DNA from: Yersinia kristensenii
GTDB lineage: Bacteria; Pseudomonadota; Gammaproteobacteria; Enterobacterales; Enterobacteriaceae
Direction of reading: 5' to 3'
DNA: 64,000 nucleotides
Assembly (NCBI RefSeq): GCF_900460525.1
Contig: NZ_UHIY01000001.1
Coordinates: forward strand, 2,046,001-2,110,000
The notes below the pieces were generated by a model. It was not told where the DNA came from, did no database searches, and saw only the letters and a program-made list of their open reading frames with translations. Both the position numbers and the translations under genes were made by a program. This document shows, piece after piece, positions 9,290 to 17,721 of this stretch; position 1 is the first letter of the stretch, and each line of letters starts with the position of its first letter.

Positions 9290-10273
9290 TTAGGTGAAAT
9301 TGCTCAATGATTGGTAAATGGTATCCAAGAGCTTTTTATTATCAACGGATTGCAGAATTTTTACGGGTGTTCCCTGCGGTGCCGGAATACCGACATTCAA
9401 ACGCAGATTCTCTGGGCTAAAACGCAAAGTCATCCCGCGGGTCAGCACCCCCTCCAGCGCGACATCGACATAATCACTGGCGGTGGTCACGATACTTTTA
9501 TCCAGCAACCAAGCAACGACCAGGGCATCATGAACCCAGCAACCCGGTAGTTGCCGTGTTTGCATCGAGTAGCTTATCCACGGGCGCAAAGTCTCCACCA
9601 GATAACGGCTGAGTACAGAGTCAATTTGTGCAATTCTATCTAAATCCTGATGCAGCATTTGGGTCTGCGTGGTGACATCCAAAGGCGCCAGTGTAATGTT
9701 AGCACCGCTGGTCAGTACCACATGCGCGGCTTCGGGATCGATACCAAAATTGGTGTCTTTAAGGTAGCCATCGACATTAAACACACCTCCCATGATAGCA
9801 ATTTCTGCCACCGATGACGCCATTTGTGGGTAAAGTTGCATGGCATGGGCGATATTTGTCAGTGGGCCGATAGCCACCAAGGTTATTTCACCGGGGTTAT
9901 TGCAAATTAATTCGCCGATGGCATGGGCCGCTAAGGGCGCATTGGAGGCCACCATGGGGGGCCGGGGCGTTTGGTGCCAAAGTGCGGTTAATCCATTTCT
10001 GGCCGCGCCATTATCCAGCTTGTCGCGCCACAGTGCAGCAGGCTCTACCAGCGCTTGTGACGCGCCCCGCATGATGGGGATATTCAATCCCAAACGGGTC
10101 ATTAAATCATGGGCAACAGAAAATCCGACTTCGCTTGGGGTATTTCCCGCCACGATAGTCACTAATTCTAACGCTATTTCTGGGGCGGCGATGGCCAGCG
10201 CTAAGGCTAAACCATCATCGACATTGGCGCCGGGTACGCCATTTCCTGGGTCACAATCAATAATTAAACGCAT
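9290..10273 (-). CDS. Inosine/uridine-type nucleoside hydrolase
   Basis: This is a 327-residue member of the IUNH family, which hydrolyses the N-glycosidic bond of nucleosides to base plus ribose using a bound calcium. The metal-binding start is MRLIIDCDPGNGVPGANVDD. It differs from the classic DTDPGxDD by a short insert before the second Asp pair. Other family segments are LVTIVAGNTP, VAIGPLTNIA, IMGGVF and the C-terminal VHDALVVAWLL (His-Asp). The frame stays open upstream to 10438, but that would overlap the LacI gene and add non-family residues, so the ATG at 10273 was chosen. The gene lies downstream of a LacI-type regulator, which probably controls it. Which nucleosides it prefers cannot be read. 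Confidence 0.87.
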   Translation of the reverse strand: MRLIIDCDPGNGVPGANVDDGLALALAIAAPEIALELVTIVAGNTPSEVGFSVAHDLMTRLGLNIPIMRGASQALVEPAALWRDKLDNGAARNGLTALWHQTPRPPMVASNAPLAAHAIGELICNNPGEITLVAIGPLTNIAHAMQLYPQMASSVAEIAIMGGVFNVDGYLKDTNFGIDPEAAHVVLTSGANITLAPLDVTTQTQMLHQDLDRIAQIDSVLSRYLVETLRPWISYSMQTRQLPGCWVHDALVVAWLLDKSIVTTASDYVDVALEGVLTRGMTLRFSPENLRLNVGIPAPQGTPVKILQSVDNKKLLDTIYQSLSNFT

Positions 10274-10310
10274 ATTTTTTATCTTTTTATAATGGGAAAG
10301 CAATTTCTTT

Positions 10311-10337
10311 AGCTTCATACCCTTCGTACTTGAAGCT
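10311..10337. repeat. Short inverted repeat resembling a Yersinia intergenic repeat
   Basis: AGCTTCA (10311-10317) and TGAAGCT (10331-10337) flank TACCCTTCGTACT. The TACCC...TACTTGAAGCTG wording resembles the ends of ERIC-like intergenic elements seen elsewhere in this window (61757, 39110, 32346). It sits between the LacI gene stop and the nucleoside hydrolase start, and has no T tract to make it a terminator. Confidence 0.4.
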
Positions 10338-10346
10338 GTTGGAGGG

Positions 10347-11378
10347 TTAGCTGCAATGCCAATTTCTTTGGAGACGGGAACAACCACAGGATTCACCGAT
10401 TTGCAGCGAAAAATCAAACTCGCGAATCGTCGGCTCACCGCTCCAGTTTTTTAGCATCTCGATAGCGGTTTTCGCCATGATATCCAACGGCTGGCGCACG
10501 GTTGTTAAGGAAGGCACGTTATATTCAGACTCAATGGTGCCGTTAAAACAGATAAGCGCCAGATCTTTCGGGGCGGTCAGATTATGCTCGGACATGGCCC
10601 GCAAACAGCCAAACGCCTGTAATTCGTTAGTTGTGAATAACGCCTGCGGCAATGGCCCTTTCAACATCTGCTGTGCGGCCTGATAACCCCCAGGGCGGGT
10701 GTATGTGGTCGGGAAAATCCACTCATTGCGCACCCTTAGCCCCGCTTGTTGCAATGCATCGCGCCAGCCATTCAACCTATCTTGAGTATTGAGCATATCC
10801 AGTGGACCGCAAATAATGGCGATATCGCTATGACCATGTTCAATCAAATGCTGAGTTGCTTGAAACGCGGCAGCGCGTTCATCCACACGAATGGCACAGA
10901 TTTGTTGTGCAGCATCGACGCGGTCGAGCATGACAAAGGGGGTGCCAGTAGCTTGAATTAATTCGATATAGGGATGGCGGTCAACACTGGTATACAACAA
11001 ACCATCAACCTGACGATGTAGCAGATTATTGATAAGTTCGCGTTCGCGCTGCCGGTCATCGCCCGCATCTCCCAATAATAACACTTGCCCATTGGCAAAG
11101 GCTTCACGTTGCAGGGCATGGGCCATGGAAGAAATAAAAGGGTTAGAAATATTAGGAACAATCAGACCATAGGTTTGAGTGGTGCCGCGAGCTAATGAAC
11201 GGGCTATCTCATTGGGGCGGTAACCGGTTTCTTGAATGGCATCAAGCACACGCTGTTTGGTGGCTGGGGCAACTGGCCGCGGCCCATTATTGATGACGTA
11301 ACTGACTACCGCCACAGAAGTACCTGCTTCGCGTGCGACATCAGAACGTGTAATACGACGAGACTGCGGGTTAACCAA
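10347..11378 (-). CDS. LacI/GalR-family transcription regulator
   Basis: The protein has 343 residues. The N-terminal helix-turn-helix is classic (TRSDVAREAGTSVAVVSYVI, residues about 9-28), followed by the hinge helix RPNEIARSLARG. A periplasmic-binding-protein-like effector domain covers about residues 65-335 (YGLIVPNISNPFISSMAHAL, DRLNGWRDAL). The tail SCGC is common in this family. The gene lies directly upstream of a nucleoside hydrolase on the same strand, so it probably represses that operon with a nucleoside or ribose-like ligand. The MFS gene further upstream may also be a target. The ligand is inferred from context only. Confidence 0.9.
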   Translation of the reverse strand: MVNPQSRRITRSDVAREAGTSVAVVSYVINNGPRPVAPATKQRVLDAIQETGYRPNEIARSLARGTTQTYGLIVPNISNPFISSMAHALQREAFANGQVLLLGDAGDDRQRERELINNLLHRQVDGLLYTSVDRHPYIELIQATGTPFVMLDRVDAAQQICAIRVDERAAAFQATQHLIEHGHSDIAIICGPLDMLNTQDRLNGWRDALQQAGLRVRNEWIFPTTYTRPGGYQAAQQMLKGPLPQALFTTNELQAFGCLRAMSEHNLTAPKDLALICFNGTIESEYNVPSLTTVRQPLDIMAKTAIEMLKNWSGEPTIREFDFSLQIGESCGCSRLQRNWHCS

Positions 11379-11595
11379 ATTTACCTACTTAATCTGAATA
11401 CAGATGCCATACAACCCTTTCATTTACTTAATACAATATCGGGAATCAGGCTGCTGGCAAAGTCAAATGAAGGGGAAACGTGCCGTTGGGGCCGTAGCGA
11501 TGCCAATCGCCAGAGTGCCCCTGGGTGCGGTAATCCCCTCACTCACCTTGTGATAAATAAGTCCTGTCAGTAACCCCGAAATCTATTTCGCCAGG

Positions 11596-12999
11596 TTAAA
11601 TCGCATCTTCTGGCAAGTTGAGATCACGCCCGCGCGTTTCTGGGGCAAAGAACGTGGTGACGAACCCTATCCCGGCCATTACGGCGAAGTACAGCGCAAT
11701 TGGCCACCAGTGGCCAGTGAATGTCAACATGGCCGCTGCTATCAATGGCGCAGTCCCGCCGGACAGAATAGAGCCTAATTCTTTGGCGACGGCCATCTTG
11801 GTATAGCGGTTAGTCACACCAAACAGCTCCACTCCCCACGCGGCTTGCACCCCGAAGATACCCAGTGATGCTAAACCCATACCCACAATGATAGTCCCCA
11901 TCACGATAATAGGCTCGCGGGTTTCCAGCAGCATAAATGCCGGGAAAGCATAGATAATCAATAACAGACAGAACCAGCGGTAGGTAATACGGCGGCCAAA
12001 GCGGTCTGACAGATAGCCCGCCAGTGGAATAATCAGGAAGCCCAGACAGGACGCAATGAACACCGCCATAGTTGGCACTGATTTATCCACCATCAGCACT
12101 TTGGCCACATAACCGATCATGAAGCCCTGAGCCAGATAAGACGGGCCATTCTCGCCAATACGCAAGCCCACCATGATCCAAAATGATTTACTGCGCTGCC
12201 AGAAAGTGCGGTTATCCACTTCAGCCGTGTGTTCACGCCCCTGCGCCAATGCTTGTTGGCGCTGTTGTTCCAATACCAGTTTTTGGCGTTCAAACACCGG
12301 GGTTTCGCGCATGTGGCGACGAATAAACAGCGCAGCACCGGCGATTAAAATGCTGGACAGGAATGGAATACGCCAGCCCCAATCGAGCAGAGTTTGCTTG
12401 TCCATTTGCAAGACCAGCAACCACACGAGTGCCGCCAGCAGCGTACCGCTGTTAGAACCTAATGCAATAATAGACGAGACCAAACCGCGTCTTTTGGCGG
12501 GGGCATACTCCCCCAACATCACCGCACCACCAGACAGTTCGGCACCGGCTCCCAACCCTTGCATAAAGCGCAAGAAGGCCAGACAGGCCGGAGCCCACAA
12601 GCCGATAGAAGCATAGCTTGGGATTAGACCAATCAGGGTGGTGGAGGCACCCATCAAGGTGATGGTAGTAATCATAACCACTTTCCGGCCCTTGCGATCC
12701 CCTAATCTACCGAACAGCAGCGCGCCAATAGGGCGGGCAATAAAACCGACAGAGTAGGTGGCAAAGCTGGATAATAACGCGATTGCAGGTGTTGCTTCAG
12801 GGAAGAAGACATCACCAAATATTATGCCAGCCGCTAAACCATAAAGTGCAAAGTCTGCATACTCCATGGCGGTACCGAGCCAGCAAGAAAAGCTTGCGCG
12901 CCAAAAGTCTTTGCGACCCTCAGGCGTAGCCAAGCGCTCTTCTGCAGCCATGCTCTCTGATGGAGCATTGTCTGCCGCCGAGCTATTTAGTGAAGTCAT
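11596..12999 (-). CDS. MFS transporter, metabolite:H+ symporter (MHS) type
   Basis: This 467-residue protein has twelve predicted membrane helices. The cytoplasmic loop motif GRLGDRKGRK after helix 2 and the RFMQGLGAGAELSGGA segment after helix 4 are typical of the MHS subfamily (ShiA, ProP, KgtP, YdfJ relatives). A hydrophilic loop (RRHMRETPVFERQ) lies in the middle as in that group. It should import an organic acid or similar metabolite with protons; the substrate cannot be read. AGGGGAA 8-9 bp upstream of the ATG supports the start. It is followed by the LacI/nucleoside hydrolase group on the same strand after a 217-bp gap, so a link to nucleoside salvage is possible but unproven. Confidence 0.85.
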   Translation of the reverse strand: MTSLNSSAADNAPSESMAAEERLATPEGRKDFWRASFSCWLGTAMEYADFALYGLAAGIIFGDVFFPEATPAIALLSSFATYSVGFIARPIGALLFGRLGDRKGRKVVMITTITLMGASTTLIGLIPSYASIGLWAPACLAFLRFMQGLGAGAELSGGAVMLGEYAPAKRRGLVSSIIALGSNSGTLLAALVWLLVLQMDKQTLLDWGWRIPFLSSILIAGAALFIRRHMRETPVFERQKLVLEQQRQQALAQGREHTAEVDNRTFWQRSKSFWIMVGLRIGENGPSYLAQGFMIGYVAKVLMVDKSVPTMAVFIASCLGFLIIPLAGYLSDRFGRRITYRWFCLLLIIYAFPAFMLLETREPIIVMGTIIVGMGLASLGIFGVQAAWGVELFGVTNRYTKMAVAKELGSILSGGTAPLIAAAMLTFTGHWWPIALYFAVMAGIGFVTTFFAPETRGRDLNLPEDAI

Positions 13000-13704
13000 T
13001 AAAAAGGTTCCCCTGGTGTTGAAGCATCATGTTCACGCGTCAATGCGTGTTTATTGGCCTTTTACTCAGTCGCCGGGGTCAAACAAGCGAATCTGAGTTT
13101 GACGAGAAAACATTAGATAACATTAATCTTAACTCGTCCTTTTAGTGTATCTACCCGCGTAGATAGGTCAAATTAATTATTCTTACTTCAGTGATTGTTC
13201 ACAAAATTGTCATATATCTGTTCGATATTTGCACGTTTTTTGCGGGTGAGCGCAGCAAAGCTAGCTGCAAGGCAAGAATAAAAAACAGATATATCTTTAC
13301 TCAAATGGCGCTACACAAAGCAACAATTGGTTTGTTTTTCACAGTAGAATAATGAACAAACACATCGGTAAGTATCTTAAGTTGGACATTCAATAACCCT
13401 TGTCTCTCTTGTTCTGGCCGGGTTTCATCACACTGAACAGGATAGATATTGACGTAGAAATTGCCGAACTTCAGTCCGATCGTTATATCTAGATAATCGA
13501 GTTTTTTCTCGTTAAATATAATAATACCAAAGAGGTGGCCCGCGTTTTATCGTTTTAAATGGATAGATTTATTGTCTGGATATATTAAAAATAACGTTTA
13601 AACACTTTTATTGTGATTGTTGTGATTAGAATTATCTGGAAATTAGTATTTAACCGAGAGTATAAATAGCTGAGTGTCTCCTTGATTAAGTGAGAATAGC
13701 AATC
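13000..13704. other. Divergent promoter region, no gene
   Basis: This 705-bp AT-rich gap lies between the minus-strand MFS gene and the plus-strand MetA-like gene. It has no coding frame I can support. It contains the palindrome at 13148-13165 and must carry at least two divergent promoters. Confidence 0.55.
13148..13165. promoter_or_regulatory. Perfect palindrome, possible operator
   Basis: TATCTAC-CCGC-GTAGATA is a perfect 7-4-7 inverted repeat about 150 bp upstream of the MFS gene start. It has no T tract and sits in a divergent promoter region, so it looks more like a binding site for a dimeric regulator than a terminator. The regulator is unknown. Confidence 0.4.
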
Positions 13705-14607
13705 ATGTATATTGATCCCAAATTATACCCATTAGTTTATCTTACCGCGGCTTTTTTCCCCATTACCGCGTTTTGTGGGTCTGCTCGTGATTATCTGAAT
13801 GCACCTATTGATGCGTGGCTTGGATTTTACAATGCAGGTTATTCATCATCGGTGACACCCGAAGATGGTATGGATATTACCTCTGATGTTAGGGCAAATG
13901 TATTATCTCAATCTTTTATGCTTACCCGGACGATGGATTACTGGGGGAGGACGGGCGGCCTTTCTTTGGTGCTCCCTTACCGTTATGTTGAAACCCATTC
14001 CGGTGACTTTCGTGCTTCTACTCGAGGAATCTCTGATATTGGCATGTTGTGGCAGATAAATTTATTTGGCGGCCCGGCATTGGGCCGCGAACAATTTCGG
14101 TCTTTTATTCCTGAGACATTCTCCAGTTTTCATTTTTATCTTGGAACTCCATTGGGTGAATATGATGCTCACTCTGCTCTTAACCCGAGTTCAAACCGCT
14201 GGGTTTTCTCGCCAACAATGAATTATAGTTACACGCCAGACCAAGGCTGGACGTGGCTTGAGACCTATATCACCACGACGGTATTTACCACTAATGATAA
14301 CTACCAAGTCGTGGGTGCCTCTAAGCTAGGCCAAGACCCATTAGTTGTTATTGAAGGTCATGCCAGCCGTAATATTACACCTGAAATATGGCTATCTCTT
14401 GACAGTTATTACAATGTTGGTGGTGAAACCCATATTGATAATATTGCTCAGGATAATGCGGCCAATACCTTGAGATTAGGCACGGGAATAGGCATAAGGG
14501 CATGGAGCGGAGGTGATATTATTATGAATTACGAACGTGTTGTTGCTAAACCCTCACAGCAGCCTGAATCTCAAACTATCAGGATGACCCTACGCCAGTT
14601 TTGGTAA
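13705..14607 (+). CDS. MetA-pathway-of-phenol-degradation-like outer-membrane protein
   Basis: This 300-residue exported protein starts with a hydrophobic segment ending in AFCG/SA. It is rich in alternating aromatic residues, has the outer-membrane-type C-terminus RQFW, and shows the patterns of the Phenol_MetA_deg family of beta-barrels (FHFYLGTPLGEYD, WVFSPTMNYSYTPDQGWTWLE, YYNVGGETHIDN). Members are putative outer-membrane channels for hydrophobic compounds; none of this proves a substrate here. The ATG at 13705 was chosen over the GTG at 13690 because AGTGAGA lies at a normal distance. It stands alone, with 420 bp before the exported P450 gene on the same strand. Confidence 0.72.
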   Translation: MYIDPKLYPLVYLTAAFFPITAFCGSARDYLNAPIDAWLGFYNAGYSSSVTPEDGMDITSDVRANVLSQSFMLTRTMDYWGRTGGLSLVLPYRYVETHSGDFRASTRGISDIGMLWQINLFGGPALGREQFRSFIPETFSSFHFYLGTPLGEYDAHSALNPSSNRWVFSPTMNYSYTPDQGWTWLETYITTTVFTTNDNYQVVGASKLGQDPLVVIEGHASRNITPEIWLSLDSYYNVGGETHIDNIAQDNAANTLRLGTGIGIRAWSGGDIIMNYERVVAKPSQQPESQTIRMTLRQFW

Positions 14608-15026
14608 AAAACGAGTTTAACGCCGATTAACCACATAGTTTTAGTGGGATATAGTATTATTTAAATAATGATAACTAAAAGTGTTGAATAATTGATTAAA
14701 TACAGATTTTTAATTCAAAAAAAAGAAATTTAAATTTATGATTCTTACTTAAGGTTAAGTATTTAACATGAGATTGTTTTTAATTAATATTCTTATGTGG
14801 TTAGCATTTTTTATTGGTTTCAATACAAGATTAATCTTGCATTTTTATTGGTTTGGAATGATAAATAATAAGAAAGATCTCAGCCAAAACTGTGACTCAG
14901 AAATAATGCAAATGTGATTTAGGTCGCTATATTCAGTGGTGGAATATAAATATATTAACGTCGTTTATATTTTATTAAAAAAACCAATAACTGGCCTGTG
15001 TTATTTTCAATGTGAGGAGTGCAGAT
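14608..15026. other. AT-rich gap upstream of the P450 gene
   Basis: No coding frame or stable hairpin is recognised in these 419 AT-rich bases. The gap probably holds the P450 promoter. GAGGAG at 15014-15019 is the ribosome binding site of the next gene. Confidence 0.5.
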
Positions 15027-16613
15027 ATGGAAAGACGTACATTCTTGAAAGGAGCTGCGGCGTTAGGTTTAGCTGCAGGGACATCCACCGCTGGAGCCGT
15101 GGCAGCAGCAGGTAATGCAGCAACAGGAGAGCATGCATTGCCCGATAAAATAGCAGCAGCGCTGGCACGCTTTCGTGAAACTATTCCCGCTAATTTTGAT
15201 AGAGCTTATGTAGAAAATGCCGTCGTTCCTTTCTTCCTGACTAGTTTTTATGAGGGTGAAAGGCCGATGTTACCGATGATCGATCTGAATTTTACCAAAG
15301 AGAATGCCTTACCTTATGATCTTTGGGGCTTAATTTATAAAGACTGGAAACCTACGCCCTCTGAAGGAGTGACTGTTTTTCTGCAAGGTTTAGAGGAACG
15401 CGGAGAACATAATCTTCGCAAACGTATTTATTTCACGGCTGTGACAACGGATCTGTACCGCCCGATGTATGGGGATAAAGTGGTGGCATTTTTTGATCAA
15501 TTAATGGAGCCCCAGTTCGCCAATAAACCCTTTATGCGCCACTATTTAGATTATTATTTTGATATTTATTGGGATCTACATTTAGGGGTTAAAGGTGATG
15601 CCATTCCGAAACAAGTCCGAGAGATTGGTGAGTCGTTCAATACGGTATTAGCCTACCGTGATCCATTACAGCCGATTGTTTATGAAAACTACATGACAGT
15701 ACGCAAACAACTCGATTTCCTCAAACAATGGATTGATGAACGTGTTGACGACATTAATAACGGGCGGACGGCTAACCCAGAAAAAACCATGGTGTGGTAT
15801 TGGTTGAAAAATGCCGGTAATGGTGAAAATTTCAGTAAGAAAGATATCGTGTTTGAATGCTTCCATAACTTTGTAGCTTTCAGCCAATGGGGCAATACTC
15901 TATTCGGTATTATGTCGCGGTTGAGTGAAAATGAAGGTGACCCAACAGTACGCGAAGCATTTAAAAAGACCATGAGCGGTGATTTCGATAATGCCAATGG
16001 TGCGCCTTACACACCGTTAGAATTATTTGTTATGGAGTTATTCCGCACTATCTCACCGAATGGCGGCAGTATTTCTGCGGTTGAAGATGCGCGAACCTCC
16101 GCTTATGGGGAGTCGCCTCACAAACGATTTGGTCTGCCTTTTGAACGCCATAGCTATATCAGCACACCACACACCAGCACCAGTTTTAGCCCCGTTCACT
16201 GGAAAGATCCTGACGAGTTCTCTCCCGATCGCTATCTTAAGGTGCCCACTAGCGCTGAAATAACCGAAGAGAAATGTCAGCAAATTGGTCTTGCTCGTTG
16301 CCCGTTTGATATCACCTCGTTGGCGGTAAAAGATGGTCGCAATGTCGCGGTGACGAACAGCGGTTTTGGTACGGTATTTGGTGTGGTCGACGGCAAAGCA
16401 AAACCCGTATGTGACTATGCAGGATTTGCGCCTTTTGGCTTCAGTTATCGCCGCTGCCCTGGTGAGCAACTGACTATTCAGGTGTTTGAAGATTTTCTGC
16501 GTAAAGTATGGCGGGACAAAATTGTGTTCAATAAATTGCAACTGGGTAAACCAGGCAGAGTGCCTATTGGCCCCAATGCCGTCATTGATGACAATATTGG
16601 TTTTAGTCGTTAA
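15027..16613 (+). CDS. Tat-exported cytochrome P450-like heme protein
   Basis: The 528-residue protein begins MERRTFLKGAAALGLAAG, a twin-arginine (RRTFLK) Tat signal with an Ala-rich core, so it should reach the periplasm folded with its cofactor. P450 hallmarks are all present in order: the K-helix ExxR as Glu337-Leu-Phe-Arg340, a PERF-type FSPDRY at 398-403, and the heme loop PFGFSYRRCPG with thiolate Cys477. The I-helix (ECFHNFVAFSQWGN, His280) lacks the usual acid-Thr oxygen-activation pair. It resembles the HN...G pattern of CYP74-clan hydroperoxide-rearranging enzymes. A peroxide- or hydroperoxide-using activity is therefore more likely than a reductase-fed monooxygenase, but this is inference. 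The start at 15027 is fixed by GAGGAG and by the Tat motif; the in-frame GTG at 15012 overlaps that site. Confidence 0.85.
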   Translation: MERRTFLKGAAALGLAAGTSTAGAVAAAGNAATGEHALPDKIAAALARFRETIPANFDRAYVENAVVPFFLTSFYEGERPMLPMIDLNFTKENALPYDLWGLIYKDWKPTPSEGVTVFLQGLEERGEHNLRKRIYFTAVTTDLYRPMYGDKVVAFFDQLMEPQFANKPFMRHYLDYYFDIYWDLHLGVKGDAIPKQVREIGESFNTVLAYRDPLQPIVYENYMTVRKQLDFLKQWIDERVDDINNGRTANPEKTMVWYWLKNAGNGENFSKKDIVFECFHNFVAFSQWGNTLFGIMSRLSENEGDPTVREAFKKTMSGDFDNANGAPYTPLELFVMELFRTISPNGGSISAVEDARTSAYGESPHKRFGLPFERHSYISTPHTSTSFSPVHWKDPDEFSPDRYLKVPTSAEITEEKCQQIGLARCPFDITSLAVKDGRNVAVTNSGFGTVFGVVDGKAKPVCDYAGFAPFGFSYRRCPGEQLTIQVFEDFLRKVWRDKIVFNKLQLGKPGRVPIGPNAVIDDNIGFSR

Positions 16614-16630
16614 GTCTCATTTTCCTTCCC

Positions 16631-16652
16631 AGCCCGCCTTCGCGGGCTTTCT
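16631..16652 (+). terminator. Terminator after the P450 gene
   Basis: AGCCCGC (16631-16637), loop CTTC, GCGGGCT (16642-16648), then TTCTCTTCT. It separates the P450 transcript from the siderophore ABC operon. Confidence 0.75.
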
Positions 16653-16688
16653 CTTCTGTTAATCCCTGTCATATATCGGTATTATCCT

Positions 16689-16712
16689 GATATTAGTAAT
16701 GCAAATCATTGG
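16689..16712. promoter_or_regulatory. Possible Fur box
   Basis: GATATTAGTAATGCAAATCATT fits the Fur hexamer pattern (GATAAT-type repeats) with several mismatches. It lies about 50 bp upstream of the siderophore-binding lipoprotein gene, where iron repression would be expected. Confidence 0.45.
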
Positions 16713-16758
16713 CGTTCCCAATCAAGGATATCCACATTCCTACTTTTCAGGAGAGAAA

Positions 16759-17712
16759 ATGCGATTACGTTTAGCTTTATTTTCATCATTACTGGCACTT
16801 ACTGCGGTGCTTACCGGGTGTGATAATTCCTCTACGGCCCCTGAAGAAACAGCAAAAATCAGTATCGAACATGCACAGGGCACCACTCAGGTTCCGCTTA
16901 ATCCGCAAAAAGTCATCATATTGAACCCCTCTACATTGGATATTGCCGATGCCCTGAATATCAAAGTGGCTGGTGTACCCCAGACCAGCACCCATCTTCC
17001 GGCCTTTTTATCCAAATACACTGGTGCAGAATATCTGAATGCGGGAACATTATTTGAACCGGATTATGAAGCTCTTAGCCAAGCTAAACCTGACCTAATT
17101 ATTGCGGGTGGCCGTGCTCAAGATGCCTATGACAAACTTAGCGCTCTTGCCCCGACCATCTCATTGGATATCGATCCTAAGAATTTTACCCAAAGTCTGA
17201 CTCAGCGTACGGAGCAATTAGCCTCTATCTTTGGTAAAGAAGAAGAAGCGAAAACTCTGTTGGGTAAATTTACCTCTCAGATTAATGCTATTAAACAGAA
17301 ATCAGCTAACGCCGGATCTGCCATGTTGGTGATGGTCAGTGGTGGAAAAATGTCTGCTTATACACCGGGCTCGCGTTTTGGTTTTATTTTTGACGAGTTA
17401 GGATTCACACCAGCGGCCAGCTTCACTGAAGCCGGTAATCATGGCAATGTGGTCACCTCCGAATTTATTCTTGATGCCAACCCTGAATGGCTGTTTGTCC
17501 TTGACCGCGATAATGCGATTGGCCGTACTGAAAACCAATCGGCACAACAGGTTCTGGATAACCCGCTGATTCATAAAACCAAAGCATGGCAAAATAATCA
17601 TGTGATTTATCTTGATTCAGCTTCGCTCTATATTGCCGGTGGTGTGCAGAGTTATATGCAACTGATGGATAAAATCAGTTCAGTGCTGGATAAACAAGCC
17701 TCTGCGCAGTAA
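16759..17712 (+). CDS. Siderophore ABC transporter substrate-binding lipoprotein
   Basis: This 317-residue precursor has a lipoprotein signal (LLALTAVLTGC, lipid-attached Cys21) and the two-lobe class III binding-protein fold of FatB/CeuE/YclQ-type siderophore receptors (VILNPSTLDIADALN, KPDLIIAGG, NPEWLFVLDRD). It binds a ferric siderophore, probably catecholate, in the periplasm and delivers it to the two permeases encoded next. AGGAGAG lies 5-8 bp before the ATG at 16759. An in-frame ATG at 16699 would overlap the probable Fur box and spoil the signal peptide. It heads a tight operon (9 bp to the first permease gene). The exact siderophore is not readable. Confidence 0.88.
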   Translation: MRLRLALFSSLLALTAVLTGCDNSSTAPEETAKISIEHAQGTTQVPLNPQKVIILNPSTLDIADALNIKVAGVPQTSTHLPAFLSKYTGAEYLNAGTLFEPDYEALSQAKPDLIIAGGRAQDAYDKLSALAPTISLDIDPKNFTQSLTQRTEQLASIFGKEEEAKTLLGKFTSQINAIKQKSANAGSAMLVMVSGGKMSAYTPGSRFGFIFDELGFTPAASFTEAGNHGNVVTSEFILDANPEWLFVLDRDNAIGRTENQSAQQVLDNPLIHKTKAWQNNHVIYLDSASLYIAGGVQSYMQLMDKISSVLDKQASAQ

Positions 17713-17721
17713 TTCTCACTG

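Noticed and set aside
13690..13704. GTG start for the MetA-like protein
   Set aside because: It overlaps the probable ribosome binding site; ATG 13705 gives a cleaner signal sequence.
16699..16758. Upstream ATG for the siderophore-binding lipoprotein
   Set aside because: It would place about 20 extra residues before the lipoprotein signal and overlaps the possible Fur box. AGGAGAG supports 16759.
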